A DNA stretch of 64,000 nucleotides, taken from Lingula anatina. Lineage: Eukaryota; Brachiopoda; Lingulata; Lingulida; Lingulidae. The notes under the pieces were generated by a model. It had not been told where the DNA came from, did not search any database, and worked only from the letters and a program-made list of their open reading frames with translations. Where the stretch lies: contig NW_019774558.1 of the NCBI RefSeq assembly GCF_001039355.2, forward strand, positions 389,440 through 453,439. The letters run 5' to 3'. Position numbers and translations under genes: made by a program. This document shows positions 11,890 through 23,106 of this stretch, one piece after another (positions within the stretch are counted from its first letter, which is position 1; each line of letters starts with the position of its first letter).

Positions 11890-14800
11890 ATGGAGCACGG
11901 CACAGGCACAGTGGACGGGGGACGGCCAGTCAATGTGGAGTTCCACACCCACACTGTCAGCTACGCAGAGAAATTGTTGCTCAAGAAGCACAGGAGGACT
12001 GAACTGGGTGAGATGCCCCCTCTTGAACTGTCCAATATATCACCAAGGCAACAGCCAGTAAAACAGTCACCAAGGATAGAGCAAATGTATACCGAGGATA
12101 TAGAGGATGAAGGTTATTATTCACTTATTTTATGTTACTTATTCAGTAGAATAAGCCGTATGTTCTTGTAAAATATTTTTGGAGGCATTTTGTTCTTAGT
12201 CATCAGTGGTATCATGTTAATTGTATATTAGAAAATGACTATATTTGTGTTTTTAAAATATTATTAACTTTATTTTATTATTTAAAGAGCCTGTGAGAGA
12301 GGTAAATTTTAAATTTATGAATATTTTTATCTGTATGTGTATGTATGTATGATAAGGTTATTTAGGTGTAAAGCTGAGGGACTGTGGAAGTATTCTATTC
12401 ACACATACTTGAATGAAGTCAAAAGCTGAAGATGTGCTGGCATGCATTAGGGACTCAGTCAAGTAATCAAAGTCCTTAGGTGAAGTTACTGTACTTTTTT
12501 ACATAAATTATATACATAAATTTTAGATATATTTATACGTTGGTTAAATAATCACTTATCCCATACTGGTGTTCTTTACTGTAGAGATAAATCAAGGGGA
12601 TCGTGTCAACTTCCAAGCCTTGTTTGATGCTGTGAAACCATTTGCCAAAGAGCCAACTTCCAGGCCTGCGTCCAGAGTTTCCATTAGTGATGTCAGCAAT
12701 ATGCCAGTAAGTAATGCTTCTTAGTGTAATGGTACTGTACATCCACAATGAATCTATTGTACCAACTAGTACGCACTAAATTCACTGGGACTCTTGCTGA
12801 ATGCAATCAGATTAACAAACCTCCTGGCATTGAGTAGAATACAGAAAAGCTGGAGATTGCTGAAAACATGAGAAGAGGTCATCTGATTGCATTCATTAGA
12901 GATTGTGCAGACAAAGTAGTACAATAGATTCTTTGTGAACACACCCTAACACCCCATTTCCATAGATTTTTAGATCGATGTATTCCTGTGGGGAGTCTCA
13001 CTAGATTACTGTCAGCTTGGCCGGCTTAAGCGTCTGTCCCGCCTACTGAAAGCTGTAAGGGGGTTATTAACTATGGTGCCCGCTCGGCTGACTGCAATTT
13101 AGCGTGAACCCCCAGGGAGTTAGGTCGATCTAAATCTTAATCTTTAGATCGATCTAAATCTCTGGGAAAGCACCCTAAGAAGATTATGAAAAGCATACAA
13201 TGCATGTTTGACCTTTATATACCAGTACATTGTAGTAACAAAGCGTTGGAAATTGTAGTATTTTTTTCTTAATCACCAATTCTCCCTTTATCCATATACT
13301 AGTACTCCATAATGTGTTAACAGTTTGGATTGTAGTTCTGGTAGCCAGTTGTTGACTTGATCATACAGAGTATCTACAAAATATCATATGACAATTTTTT
13401 AGAATAATATTATAAAACTAATCATGGAAGTAGGTGAATCAAATATGTAATATTCAAATCCACCCACCACTTTGTCTCAGACCACAGAAATATGTTAAAG
13501 ATTCACAAAGATGTATGACATCTATGGATAATGGTCACTGTGGTATTTTTTTTTCTTCAGATGAACTCCACAGTGGATCAGAGTTCTCATTTTGATGTCC
13601 AGGAGGTAGATCCTCCAGAAGCAGCAACTAGCAGTGGTGCCAACTCTATCAGTCAAAAACCAAGACAAAAATCTACGCTTTCAGCCAAATCTAAGTCACG
13701 CCCTCAGTCAAAAACATCCCCAGTTAAAGACAAAGAAAATTCAGCCATTAAGGTCAGAGGTCAACAGAGAGAGGGCAGCACTGTTCAAGATGAGCCCAAT
13801 CCTGCAGGAAGTAGGGTTAGTAGTGCATGGGTCAAGGAAGGAAGAGATGGGACAAATGTTGACCAAAAGAGACAGAAAACTGCAGGTAGTAAGAGAACAT
13901 TCTCTGACCTTGAGGTCAACTCAAGGCCATCTAGCAGTGCCAAGGTCAAAGGAAAGGTTAGCGAGAGACCAAAATCTCGAGCCGAAAGGGCAAAGAGTGC
14001 ACTACAAAGAAGACCACCCTCTGCAACAGGTAACAGAGTACCTTCACAGATGTCAGACCATGGGTAAGTGAAGTATCTTTTTGTTTGTTTGTTTTCTGTT
14101 TGTAGATGTAATTTTTGAGTTTCTCTCATGATGAAGATTGAAAGTATTAATTTTCACTCTTTTTAATAAATATTAACAGAGGGTCTTTAAAGTATTGTGT
14201 ATCTTAACTGGTGATTGATAGAAAAAAATTCAGAAAAAAAATATTTCAACAAAGTTTAATGCTCATTGGGTGCCTGTCATGTTTTGAACCAATATCACAG
14301 TGGCACATCTTTATTTCTCTCTCTCTCTCTCTCCTTCAGGGATGGAGGACTGACCAAAGCCCCCTCGGACACTCTAAGGCAGATAGCCAGGCTGGGGGAG
14401 ATGTACCAGGAACCTGCTTACGACAGCTCTATTGCAGCCTTCTTTACTGCTGGTGTCCCTGCTCCAAAAGAGCCGTTCAAAGAAAAAGTGATCATCCCGT
14501 CAAAGGATAAGAAGAATCTCTCGGAAAAGAGGCCTGGATCTGCAGCCTCATCGAGACTACAGTCCGCCAAAGTTAGCAATAGATGTGAGTGTTGATGTGG
14601 ATGTGTTTTGTGTGATACCTTATGTGGTAGCACATCTTTTTAAAACATTTTTTATTGATTATTGTCTTTAAACTTAAAGGGATAATAACTCTTCGTATGA
14701 GATCTACATTTCCCAATAAAAACATTGTGAATAACTCATAGAAATATAATATATTCTGTTTTACCACAAAAACGGCAGTTATAGCTATTATTCTGATATC

Positions 14801-17767
14801 GGAGCTTGTCTTAAGACCACGTGACCTCCATTGATGGCTATACTCTGTTAAAATCTCTTAAGAGATTTTAACAAAAAACCAAACTTTTTAGAAAAAAACC
14901 AGGGACTAACTCTGAATGTAAAAATGGATTTATTAACCATTGGTAAGTATGGGAAAATTGTTGTTTACTCCAGGAAAATTCATTTTTTGGCCAAAACGAA
15001 GAGTTATTATCCCTTTAAAGACATGTTCTTATCATTTGATGAATTTTAATTTTTTAGGAAATTGTATTATATACCTGTAAAGTGTATTGAAATATAAGAA
15101 CTTATTTTTATAAAGTATAATTTTATAAAATTGTTTAAAACTGAAATGAAGTATTTTTGTTGTGGAAAAATATTATATTATATTATATTATATTATATTA
15201 TATTATATTATATTATATTATATTATATTATATTATATTATATTATATTATATTATAACATATAAAGTAATGAAATAAATGTAATAGACTTCACATAATC
15301 TAAGATCCCCAGTACATTTTAATATTTCAAATCTTCAATGTATTTTCAGTATACCAGATGGCGCCCAGATCATGGCGTCCTGACAGCAGTTTAGGAGACA
15401 ACGTCCCTGATGAGGATGTCAAGAAATATGTCCTGGAGTTTGACAGCAGTAAATATTTGCAAGATCCCATTGAACCTGAAGTGGAAACGGTTTCTTTTTC
15501 ACTCAGTTCAACACCAGTAGATGGAGCTAGTGTGCAGTAAGTAAAACCGCGAAAACGTATAAAGTGAAAGAATGTAGTTTGTCATTGAGATTGAGACAAG
15601 TATTTTGGTCAAGTCATCAGATTCTAGATGTAACATTTCATTTTTGTTGTATCATATTTCTTCATTTCTTTTAAGTTATTAATAAATTTATCGCTATTTT
15701 TAATCTTTATTTCTATTTATTATTTTTTTCTTTTTGTAATTTTAAAAAATGTACTGATTCTAAATAAAAATTCACTAGTTTTCAGTCATTTTTAGAATAG
15801 TGATTGAATAAATTTATAAGTAGACACAGCTCTTATAAAATGAATTATTGTCATATGAATACTGGTATAAAAATGATCCAAGTCTCTTTTACATTTCTAG
15901 ACACTCCTCGGTAAGGAAGGAAGGCAGCAGCCAAAGACAGGTCCCCACCGTGTCCTCAGCTACAAGAAGTTTATCACAGCTAGGCAGAAGAAGTAAAACC
16001 TCAATAGATATTGACACGAAGAGACAGAAAACACCTGTTTCTAGACCTCAGACAGCTAGCGGGAGAGTGTCTAGAGCTATTGGTGAGTTTGAGAAAGGAA
16101 TTAGATTTCTTCTTACATGGGGTGGTTTGCTTAACTGGACCAGTCAACGTAGAGAGAAGACATGTTTACAGTTAATAAGCAGAAAACAAAGAATTTTGTT
16201 TTTAGACAAGAAATGTGTTAGTTTTATTTTTATCATTATTTCATATATGTAAGGTATCTTGTCCAGGTGTCATACAGTGACAGACTGTATGGTATATCTG
16301 TCAGCCTTGCTGTCTAGTTTTTATATATGGATAAAATGTCACACAAGTTCTTTACTCAATTGTGTTCTGTTCAGTTATATTTCCCAGTGGTAGATGGAGA
16401 TGACTTCTCCAGGTATGACACAGTGAAAAAAAACTGGTTGGTGTCTGTTTATTTGCAAGCTTTGCTGTCTAGTTTTATATAACCTTGTTTACAAAATATT
16501 ATGCAAGTTTTTAACCTGGCTGTGTTCTGTATTTCCCAGTGGTAGATGGAGATGACCTGTCCAGGTATGACACAGTGGCAGAGAGTATGGAACAGAGTGC
16601 GGAAGACACGGAGACTCTTGGACAGCTGGAGTGGGAGCTGGCATCACAGGAGGGGAGACTTACAGGTGTGTATGTGTGTGTATGTGTGAGTGTGTGTGTG
16701 CAAGAAAGAAAAATAGAGAATGTTTGTGCGTGTGTGTTTGTGTATATGTGTGTGTGTGTGTATGTGCAAAAGGAAAAAATTGAAAGAATGTGTGTTTGTA
16801 TGTGTGCGAGAAAAAGAGTGCGGGAGAGTGTTTGAATGTGCATGCATGTGTGTGTATGTGTGTGTCCGTGCAGGAATGCCTGCATGTCTGTATGTATTTT
16901 TCCCATGGAAATGATCATGAGAAAAGATAGTTAGATGTAAATCTCTGGAAATTTCACTTGTTATTTCAACATACACATGTAATACCTAACATATTAAGCT
17001 ATTTCAATATACCAGGTACACATATAATACCTAGCAGAAATTTCATACTTTTTGTTAATTGTAATAATTCAGAGGATGGGAAGGTGTCAAGGATGAGCCT
17101 GCTGGATGAGGAGATGGATGTTGGTGATGGGGGTGATGACCAGGACATCCAGGGACGGCTGTCAGCGCTCAGTAACCATGGCGATGGCTATGACATCAGC
17201 AGAGAACTGAGGTATTGAAAAATATTTGTCAGGGCTAAGATTCATCCTAAAGCATATTTATATTTTCCAAGCCCAAAGATCAATGAATATTTAGTTGTAT
17301 TCAAGGAAAATCTTTATGAATCTTTTGGCTAGCCAGATTTTACCAATTTACCTCTAGGTGGTATTGTAAATGTTTTGTTTATGTACAAATTAGACTGGGT
17401 TCCCATAATTCTATCATACTAGCAGGATTGATCTTACTCCGGGAGGATTCTTGCTAAATTTCGTTCAGTTTAAGGGTCTTGAATGTCTGTCACACACACT
17501 GAACCTGCTAGGGGAGGTAATTACTATTGTGCATGCTTAAACTAAATGCAATTTTGAGTTCAGAGTCACTTTTAAAATGGAGACAGAGACTAGTAAATAT
17601 CATTCGTGACAGTAAAAATGTAAAGCTTGTTACTAGTATATTGATGTACATCCTGATTTAACAAAAACTGTCAATTTTTAAACTCCAGAGAGGAGGAGCT
17701 GATGGATGACTTTGAGGAAATGGAGAGGACAATAATGGCAGAGGAGGAAGTGAAAGCTCTCACATAG
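11890..17767 (+). CDS. Uncharacterised Ser/Lys/Arg-rich protein, 9 exons, 601 aa
   Basis: I do not recognise this protein. The exons I place are 11890-12112, 12585-12706, 13561-14063, 14340-14584, 15350-15536, 15901-16082, 16540-16665, 17073-17211 and 17689-17767. Every junction keeps the frame, and the total is 1806 nt including the TAG stop. The first donor (GTTATT) is weak. The start is the first ATG after the acceptor at 11884, opening MEHGTGTVDG. Exon 3 (about residues 115-282) is low-complexity, basic and rich in Ser, Lys, Arg, Pro and Gln, as expected of a disordered region. Exon 5 carries the acidic, conserved-looking segment DEDVKKYVLEFDSSKYL. The last three exons are acidic (LEWELASQE, MDVGDGGDDQD, EEELMDDFEEMERT) and may form a short coiled coil. 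No signal peptide or membrane segment is visible. The composition resembles microtubule or centrosome-associated proteins, but that is only a guess. Introns hold MITEs and microsatellites. Confidence 0.8.
12779..12910. mobile_element. MITE, same family as in the vWA-gene introns
   Basis: The arms GCTGAATGCAATCAGATT and ATCTGATTGCATTCA are inverted repeats about 80 bp apart. The interior (GGCATTGAGTAGAATACAGA) matches the element in intron 1 of vWA genes B, C and D. It lies in intron 2 of gene 1. Ends are approximate. Confidence 0.75.
12950..13175. mobile_element. MITE with GATCGATC termini, TAA target duplication
   Basis: A 226 bp element. The left end has CCCCATTTCCATAGATTTTTAG and the right end the inverted counterpart TTAGATCGATCTAAATCTCTGG. 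It is flanked by TAA on both sides (12947-12949 and 13176-13178). Three-base TNA duplications are typical of PIF/Harbinger-type elements. Related copies lie at 20905-21303, 58118-58588 and 62764-62973. It is in intron 2 of gene 1 and has no coding capacity. Confidence 0.85.
15171..15256. repeat. (TATTA)n pentanucleotide microsatellite
   Basis: About 17 perfect TATTA units in intron 4 of gene 1. Confidence 0.97.
16666..16875. repeat. Imperfect GT-rich repeat
   Basis: Interrupted (TG)n with AAAGAAAA-like islands, starting immediately after the exon 7 donor of gene 1. The long frames read through it on both strands are low-complexity shadows. Confidence 0.85.
17392..17575. mobile_element. Old, diverged copy of the GATCGATC MITE family
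   Basis: Blocks such as GGTCTTGAATGTCTGTCACAC and GCTAGGGGAGGTAATTACTAT align with the middle of the element at 58118-58370. The termini have decayed. It lies in intron 8 of gene 1. Confidence 0.55.
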
Positions 17768-18639
17768 ATGTTTGGGAGAAACTCTCCGAGGGACTGCCTC
17801 ATTTTAAAACAATCTGCCTCAGTCTGAGACAATATAGATTTGGCATCAGAAAAGTTAAAGAAGTTGTAAAAGAAGTTTTTTTTAAGATACTAGTCCAATC
17901 GTACTAGTGGATAATTTAGAAATTATTTTAGATTGTTGCTTTTTTATTATATATTGTTATATTCAAAAGAGTGAATTTTGATTTCAACTAGTTGTTGAAG
18001 ACCTTCTAGGCAGTGTGGCTGGTGCAGTGATGAGTTTGAGACACACTGTTGAATTGCAAATATTAACATTATACAATGGTTCTTTTGATTGAGTTACTCA
18101 TTCAGGAAGATGTGTTTCATACCAAATATGATAAGTGATATAGATAATTGAAAAGTACAATTGTAGATGTTCACGGTTGTTGTCCGTTTGGTTCTACTGT
18201 AAGTACCTTTATTGTCTCTTCTATTTTAAGCATCACAGAGAAATGACCGCTTCCCTATTGAATTATCGAGTGTCTTATATAAGTTTTTAGATCCGTAAAT
18301 AGTAAAAAAATATTTGAATAGATGAACATTTTAATGTTCATAAAAATCTTTAGGATAATAACCTGGTACAACTGCATCACATTTACTGTATATTATGTGA
18401 AGATCAAATCAAAAAATGTTACGAACCAAAAATATTACTGCAACTTTTGGTCTTTTGACTCATTTCCAAACATTATTTTATTATAAAGTGGGGGAAAAAA
18501 CAAATATCCTTTGCAATGCTGTATACATACATTTATGAGAATAAAATATGGCAGTTAATTAGATCATTTCAATACTGGTGTATCGAATAAATTAATACTA
18601 ATTGAAATTGTACTACATAGCCATACTTAAAATTAGATG
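17768..18639 (+). other. 3' UTR and downstream flank of gene 1
   Basis: AT-rich sequence after the TAG stop, with an AATAAA at 18540-18545 as a plausible polyadenylation signal. A second candidate lies near 19514. The true cleavage site cannot be told from the sequence. Confidence 0.5.
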
Positions 18640-18647
18640 ATGAAGTT

Positions 18648-18739
18648 GGGGGCGTCTCGATAGTCCGAAGGTTCTATAGTGAATATTCGGACCAATGAAC
18701 CTTCGGACTATTGAACCTTCGGACTATTGCTACGGCCCC
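18648..18739. mobile_element. 92 bp hairpin MITE with 8 bp target duplication (hAT-like)
   Basis: Nearly all of it is inverted repeat: ATAGTCCGAAGGTTC on the left, GAACCTTCGGACTAT twice on the right, with GGGG/CCCC ends. ATGAAGTT flanks both sides (18640-18647 and 18740-18747). An 8 bp duplication is the hallmark of hAT-superfamily insertion. There is no coding capacity. Confidence 0.9.
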
Positions 18740-18747
18740 ATGAAGTT

Positions 18748-19810
18748 ATGCCAGTAAACAAAAAGAAGTGGCAATCAAATATTGGTAGCTGAGAGATATA
18801 TTAATGATTATATTAGTTTGACAGCTGTGGAGGAAAGTATATAGGAGTTAAATTTAAAATGTCTTGGGTGTTTCTCTGCATTATTTAAAGATTCAGACAT
18901 TCCAAAACCTAGCTTCTTCAGGTTAAATGACAGCTGTCATGTATTAAATTTGTACTTACAATTAATATTTACTTTATGTTACAATACCTAATGTTTGACT
19001 GCCAAATATTTAAGTTATATTTTTTTCTTTTTGTAAGAAAAATCTATTTCGGACATAGTTTTTTAAGCTCAATGTTTAACATGATAATCTATATGATCTA
19101 AGATTGATAAGTAAAAAATTGAAAGTGTTGTAGTTATTGTGATACTAGTAGATCTTGAATATTTTGTTGAACTTTTCACTAAATATTCATGGACAACTTT
19201 ATTTTAATTTTGATGTTTATTGTATTGGAAGTGCTTGTAATATCCGTCCCGAATTATTTTTATTAAGTGTTAGTGCTTTTTTTTTCTTTGTAATTTTACC
19301 ATGGCAGACCCGTCCAGTTGTGGGAAAAGAACCTACTTGTAAAAGTGTTGAATTTTTAAAAATTAAGTGAAATATTTTGCATACAAGCAAAAGATTGAAC
19401 TGAATTACAACTCCTAAAACTCGTTTTTGAGTTTTATGTTTATTATTTTTGCCCATTCCGGTTACATTCATTTTTTCATAAAGATTTCTTGATGTGTTTT
19501 ATTTGAATAAGATGAAATAAAAAACATTATGAATTTGAATATTTGTATATTTAGACTTTTTTGTTTTTTCCCTATGGAAAAAAATGGATTGAAAAGGCAT
19601 GCTGTGCTAGTAAGGGATGAAGCTATGTCTATGTTTATTATCTGTTTAAATAAGCGTCTTTGAAAAACCCTTTCATATCAGCAAAATTTGATCACTTGCA
19701 CATACATTTTTCATTCCGGTTCCACAAAAAACTGATTCATTTGTGACATTTAAAGTGTGATTCTAGGAAATTGAACACAATATTGAATAAAATATATGGC
19801 AAAATATTCA
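18748..19810. other. Intergenic, no gene seen
   Basis: AT-rich sequence between the convergent gene 1 and the zinc-finger exon. Short frames here have no recognisable features. Confidence 0.5.
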
Positions 19811-20660
19811 TTAATGACATGAATTATGTGATATGAGTTGGTCACATACTGTGCATGAATGTGTAGTGCATGTGCTTATAGTTGGCAGTGTACTGGCTAC
19901 TGCACATAAACATTTGGATATTTTGAGAAAAAAATTCTTATCACAGATCTGACATTTAAATGATTCTTCTCCAGTGTGAGATTGTTCGTGTTGTAAACAA
20001 TTCCATTTACTACTGAATATCTTCTCACAATGCTGGCATATGAATTTCACTGTATTTTCTTCGGTGTGGGTCATTTCATGCTTGCTTGCGACTGTATCTC
20101 TTTTCACAGTGCTGACACTGAAACTTTTCCCCAGTGTGTACCCTCTCACGAAGTTTGCATCTAAATTTTGTAATAAATTTCTTTTCGCAGAACTGGCATT
20201 TAAATTTTTTTTTCCTGTGTGAACCATTTCATGCAGCACATATTCTTGTTTTTTAGAGAACCTCTTTTCGCAGTACTGACAATAAAATGGTTTTTCTCCA
20301 GTATGTGTCATGTGATGCTGTTTACAATCTTTTCTTGCATAAAATCTCTTTTCACAGTGATGACATTTGAATGGTTGTTCTCCAGTGTGAGTCCTCTCGT
20401 GGTTATTACAATTATGTCTTGTAGTGAATTTTTTCTCACAGTTCTGGCATTTGACTCTTTTTTTTTCTCTTCTGTGAGCCCTTTCACGGATCAATCTTTG
20501 GTCTCCTTCATTTGATTGTCTGTCATTGCTCTGGCTTTTATGTGGATTATTTCCATCTGTAGCACGACTGCAACTGTCAGCGCATTTTTTGTCACAATAC
20601 TGGCAACTGCTCATCTTCTGTTCCTGCCCCTCCATGACAGCCGTTCCTTCAGATTCACCT
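19811..20660 (-). pseudogene. C2H2 zinc-finger terminal exon with two compensating frameshifts
   Basis: On the minus strand, three good C2H2 fingers (CQNCEKKF, CHHCEKRF, CQYCEKRF, joined by HTGE(K/Q)P-type linkers) occupy about 20225-20470. The frame is then lost at a run of nine A's near 20209-20217. Two further fingers (CQFCEKKF, CQHCEKRY) read in another frame to about 20080, where a finger lacks about 11 nt and the original frame returns for CQHCEKIF. A last CQICDKNF half-finger has no histidine pair. The fourth finger has Arg in place of its first His. A pyrimidine-rich TTTTATTTAG at 20661-20670 (minus strand) looks like an acceptor, so this is probably a 3' exon. An ATG at 20635 could otherwise be the start. 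Tandem C2H2 arrays usually bind DNA. This may be a decaying gene or a base-calling error in the A-run. Confidence 0.75.
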
Positions 20661-20904
20661 CTAAATAAAATCAAAATACCGTCTTCCCACTGTATCAAAT
20701 TATTATAAGGGTTTATTGCTTATAATTGGCACATACCAGTGTGGGCTACATAGATATATTATGTCATGGACATAAACCCTATAAATGCCAAACGCCTGAG
20801 CCTGACTTAAGGCGGCTGATACTGTATGAATGGATCGGAGTCTCGACCTCTAATAACGTCAGTGATCATCTTATGATTTCCAACTTGTATTAAAACAGTA
20901 AGGG

Positions 20905-21303
20905 TGTATTCCCAGAGATTTAGATCGATCCAGGGATTAAGATTTAGATCGACCTAACTCCCTGGGGGTTCACGCTAAATTGCAGTCAGCCGAGTGCGCA
21001 CCATAGTCAGGCCCGTAGCCAGGGGGGGTTCGGGGGGGTTCGAAAGAACCCCCCTTTTTGCTGGAAAAAGGTCCACTAAATTTGACCTAGGTACATGGGG
21101 ATTATATGGTAAAAGGTCCACTTTTTCAGGAAAAGAACCCCCCCCCCCCCCTTTGGAATTGCTGGCTACGGGCCTGATAGTTAATTACCCCCTTACAGCT
21201 TTCAGCAGGCGGGACAGACGCTTAAGCCGGCTAAGCTGGCAGTAATCAAGTGAGACTCCCCACAGGGATAGATCGATCTAAAACCTATGGAAATGGGGTC
21301 TAA
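20905..21303. mobile_element. GATCGATC MITE (TAA-flanked) interrupted by another element
   Basis: Inverted relative to the copy at 12950. It starts GGGTGTATTCCCAGAGATTT and ends CTATGGAAATGGGGTC, with TAA on both sides. Its middle is split at 21007 by the 169 bp element listed next. Removing that insert and one ATAGT restores collinearity with the 12950 copy. Confidence 0.9.
21008..21176. mobile_element. Nested MITE with CAGGCCCGTAGCCAG termini
   Basis: A perfect 15 bp terminal inverted repeat, CAGGCCCGTAGCCAG and CTGGCTACGGGCCTG, flanked by ATAGT on both sides (21003-21007 and 21177-21181). The interior has G-runs on the left and C-runs on the right, making a second, looser inverted repeat. 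It was inserted into the older MITE. Confidence 0.92.
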
Positions 21304-21474
21304 CAGTCAGCTGGTGTTTCTCACTACGCCAGGTTGCATGGTACTCACCACTTTACCTAATATAGAAGGCCTCAGGCTAAGTTTAACAAAAACTTTGAAA
21401 AACTAAACTCTTCCGATACTTATGATTTTTATGTTTTAGGCCTAATTTTGTTTCTTGAGACAGAAATAGTTACA

Positions 21475-21671
21475 CAGAGGCGGATCCAGGATTATTTGAA
21501 GGGGGGATCCTCAGATGCGAAGCCGACCTCCCACCCCTACTCCCACCTCACCCTTGGTATTTCATAGGTTTAGAACTCTATAATTCAGCTAGTCAAAATT
21601 CTCATTTCAAGAGAGGACCATCAGTGTGATTTTTTTCAGGACCCCCCCCCCCCCCCCCATATCTGCCACTG
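21475..21671. mobile_element. GGCGGATCC/CTGCCACTG short element
   Basis: The left end is CAGAGGCGGATCCAGG and the right end CATATCTGCCACTG, an imperfect terminal inverted repeat. The interior (CTAGTCAAAATTCTCATTTC, C-run) is shared with elements near 42151, 50520, 57610 and 62164. Confidence 0.8.
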
Positions 21672-22851
21672 TATATTCAGTACATGCTTGGACATAATCT
21701 TTACTAGAAGATGTCTCAGTGGTGTACAAGCATATGCAAATATTTCCGCTGGACAAAGTACAGAAAAGTACACAAAATTAGCCAGATACATATCTGTGAA
21801 TATTAGGCCTATGTGAAAAAAGTAAAATATGGCTCCGGCGGGTTGTACAGAGTAGCTTAGACGCACCTGTATATTCAAGTATTGATTTGGTGGTGTTCAA
21901 ACAGAAAACCGAATTAAAGTGAGTAAACCCTTGTGACATGTGACACTTTTGTTATTGTCTCCGTGGCTTATAGATACACTGTATGTAAAAGACTGAGCCG
22001 GATATTCAAGTCAAATACCATATAGGCCTACCTACTATATAAATATAATAACCAAGTAAGCAAGAGAAGAGTTATTCAATAGAAGAAGAAGAAGAAGAAA
22101 GAAAGAAGGAAGGAAAGTGAGCGGTTCGACACAAGTATGGGTCAGTTATTTATTCGGGACAAGTTCATTATGGTCTAAGCAAGGAGTTTTATACATATGT
22201 GCAGAAAATAGCTAGGACTTCTGCGAGGCTTTCTGGTCAGAACTTGAATTACTTGTAAAAGTGCCGGTTTAAAAATGCCCTAAAGTCGTATCTTTATCTT
22301 GCAAAGTTTGTCTTTCTATTCAGACCTTTTGAAAAAAGGATAAACCTCTTTTATGAAAGATTATCTGAAGCTTACCAAAATTTAATCCCACAAAGAGGAC
22401 GAGATACCTGTAAAATACATCCGATCGGGCATTATGGGCCAAAGTGAATTTTCGTCGAGAATATCACAGCCTGACCTGTCTCTGCACTTGGATTCTAATT
22501 TTAAAAGCTTAAAAGCAGGAAATGTCTATATCCCCCCCCCCCCCCCATGCAATGTATTACATAAAATAATCTGTTTTCTTCGCCATAGTTGCACGTGTCA
22601 CAAAAAAATCATTCAACAAACCTGAATGAAAAAAATGAACTAGTAAAAGGTGCAAAATGTTGTTCCCTACATGGCGGACACAGATTTTTTTCTTATCAGC
22701 ACACACATACACACATACACACACACACACACGGAGAGAGAGAGAGAGAGATTAATAAAAATGTCAACCATTAAATTCACTGCTAAGACAGCTTCCCAAG
22801 TCTGCATGTACATGTATATGCTTCCCGTTATAGCAATTTATGCCCGAAAGA

Positions 22852-22852
<1 letters not shown>

Positions 22853-22903
<51 letters not shown>
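22853..22903. repeat. (ATT)n microsatellite
   Basis: About 17 ATT units. A CA and GA dinucleotide tract lies just upstream at 22700-22751. Confidence 0.95.
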
Positions 22904-22907
<4 letters not shown>

Positions 22908-22985
22908 TGCTTCACTACAGATTAATTGAAATATTCGTCTCTGTGGCACAGCTAGGAAAGCTTTAGGACGTGGTACAGTGTTTCA

Positions 22986-23106
22986 CCAGGGGGCGGATCC
23001 AGGATTCTAATTTCAAGAGGGAAATATTGATGTAATATATTTTTCAGAAACCGAAGGGGGGGGGGGGGGTCAGGACCCCCCTGACTCCTCTCTAAATCCG
23101 CCACTG
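22986..23106. mobile_element. GGCGGATCC/CCGCCACTG short element, internally deleted
   Basis: Starts CAGGGGGCGGATCCAGGATT and ends AAATCCGCCACTG. TTCAC precedes the left end and follows the right end, which suggests a 5 bp target duplication. It is shorter than the other members because most of the interior is missing. Confidence 0.8.

Noticed and set aside
15848-16252. 134-codon frame including an extended exon 6 of gene 1
   Set aside because: Only 15901-16082 is exon. The acceptor, the donor GTGAGT and the phase agree with neighbours; the rest is intron.
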